From Pseudomonas sp. (GTDB lineage: Bacteria; Pseudomonadota; Gammaproteobacteria; Pseudomonadales; Pseudomonadaceae), in assembly GCA_026398835.1 (NCBI GenBank), contig JAPLSD010000713.1, positions 1 to 6,278 of the forward strand: DNA of 6,278 nucleotides, written 5' to 3'. The position numbers and the translations under genes are program-made. How positions within the stretch are numbered: position 1 is the first letter of the stretch; every line of letters starts with the position of its first letter. The notes under the pieces are model-generated. The model was not told the origin of the DNA. It searched no databases and worked only from the letters and a program-made list of their open reading frames with translations. Shown piece after piece: positions 6,211 to 6,278 of the stretch.

Positions 6211-6278
6211 GTGAACAAGTCGGAACTGATTGATGCTATCGCTGCATCCGCTGATATCCCGAAAGCTGCTGCTGGCCG
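6211..6278 (+). CDS. hupB: DNA-binding protein HU-beta (5' part only, runs off the window)
   Basis: Only the first 22 codons and two bases of the next are present. Read with GTG as Met, they give MNKSELIDAIAASADIPKAA followed by Ala-Gly, the standard start of Pseudomonas HU-beta, forming the first helices of the HU/IHF fold. The complete protein in related species is about 90 aa, a small nucleoid-associated protein that bends and compacts DNA as a dimer. The truncation is an artefact of the window edge. The gene sits 148 bases after lon with its own strong promoter; the lon-hupB order is conserved in enterobacteria too, where HU-beta is a Lon substrate. The GTG start is supported by the AGGGGA at 6199-6204. 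Confidence 0.95.
   Translation, partial: MNKSELIDAIAASADIPKAAAG

Noticed and set aside
1..6278. A novel defence, mobile or biosynthetic system
   Set aside because: All substantial coding space is occupied by five well-known housekeeping genes in a conserved order, with intact motifs and uniform codon use. No transposase, integrase, array-type repeat or unexplained gene is present.

Overview
This window is the conserved proteostasis locus of a gammaproteobacterium, almost certainly a Pseudomonas. Gene order is tig - clpP - clpX - lon - hupB, all on the + strand. Protein lengths (trigger factor 436 aa, ClpP 213 aa, ClpX 427 aa, Lon 798 aa) and the N-terminal sequences of ClpX, Lon and HU-beta match the Pseudomonas versions as I remember them. 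Codon use is G/C-rich at third positions but not extreme, and several residues differ from the P. aeruginosa forms I recall. That suggests a fluorescens/syringae-type lineage; the species cannot be fixed from the sequence alone.

Layout. Bases 1-50 hold the end of an upstream spacer and the tig ribosome-binding site. Trigger factor runs 51-1361. A 92-base spacer with two consecutive hairpins leads to clpP (1454-2095). A 106-base spacer carries a GAAA-capped hairpin that overlaps a sigma-32-like promoter, followed by clpX (2202-3485). clpX ends in a textbook rho-independent terminator with a UUCG loop (3508-3535). A 130-base regulatory region follows, with a near-consensus sigma-32 promoter framed by an 8-bp inverted repeat, then lon (3666-6062). 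After lon comes a strong sigma-70-type promoter and the first 68 bases of hupB, which starts with GTG and runs off the window.

How the genes work together. Trigger factor meets nascent chains at the ribosome exit tunnel. ClpX unfolds tagged or damaged proteins into the ClpP peptidase chamber. Lon degrades misfolded and regulatory proteins; in E. coli its substrates include HU-beta, whose gene is next door here. The strong terminator splits the locus into a tig-clpP-clpX block and a separately promoted lon.

All five genes have intact catalytic or signature residues and no frameshifts. I see no mobile element, CRISPR array, tRNA, rRNA or undescribed multi-gene system. The items worth a second look are all in the intergenic DNA: a pair of sigma-32-like promoters with identical 14-nt spacers (clpX and lon), the dyad around the lon promoter, possible masking of the lon ribosome-binding site, and a 10-bp tandem repeat at the lon stop codon.
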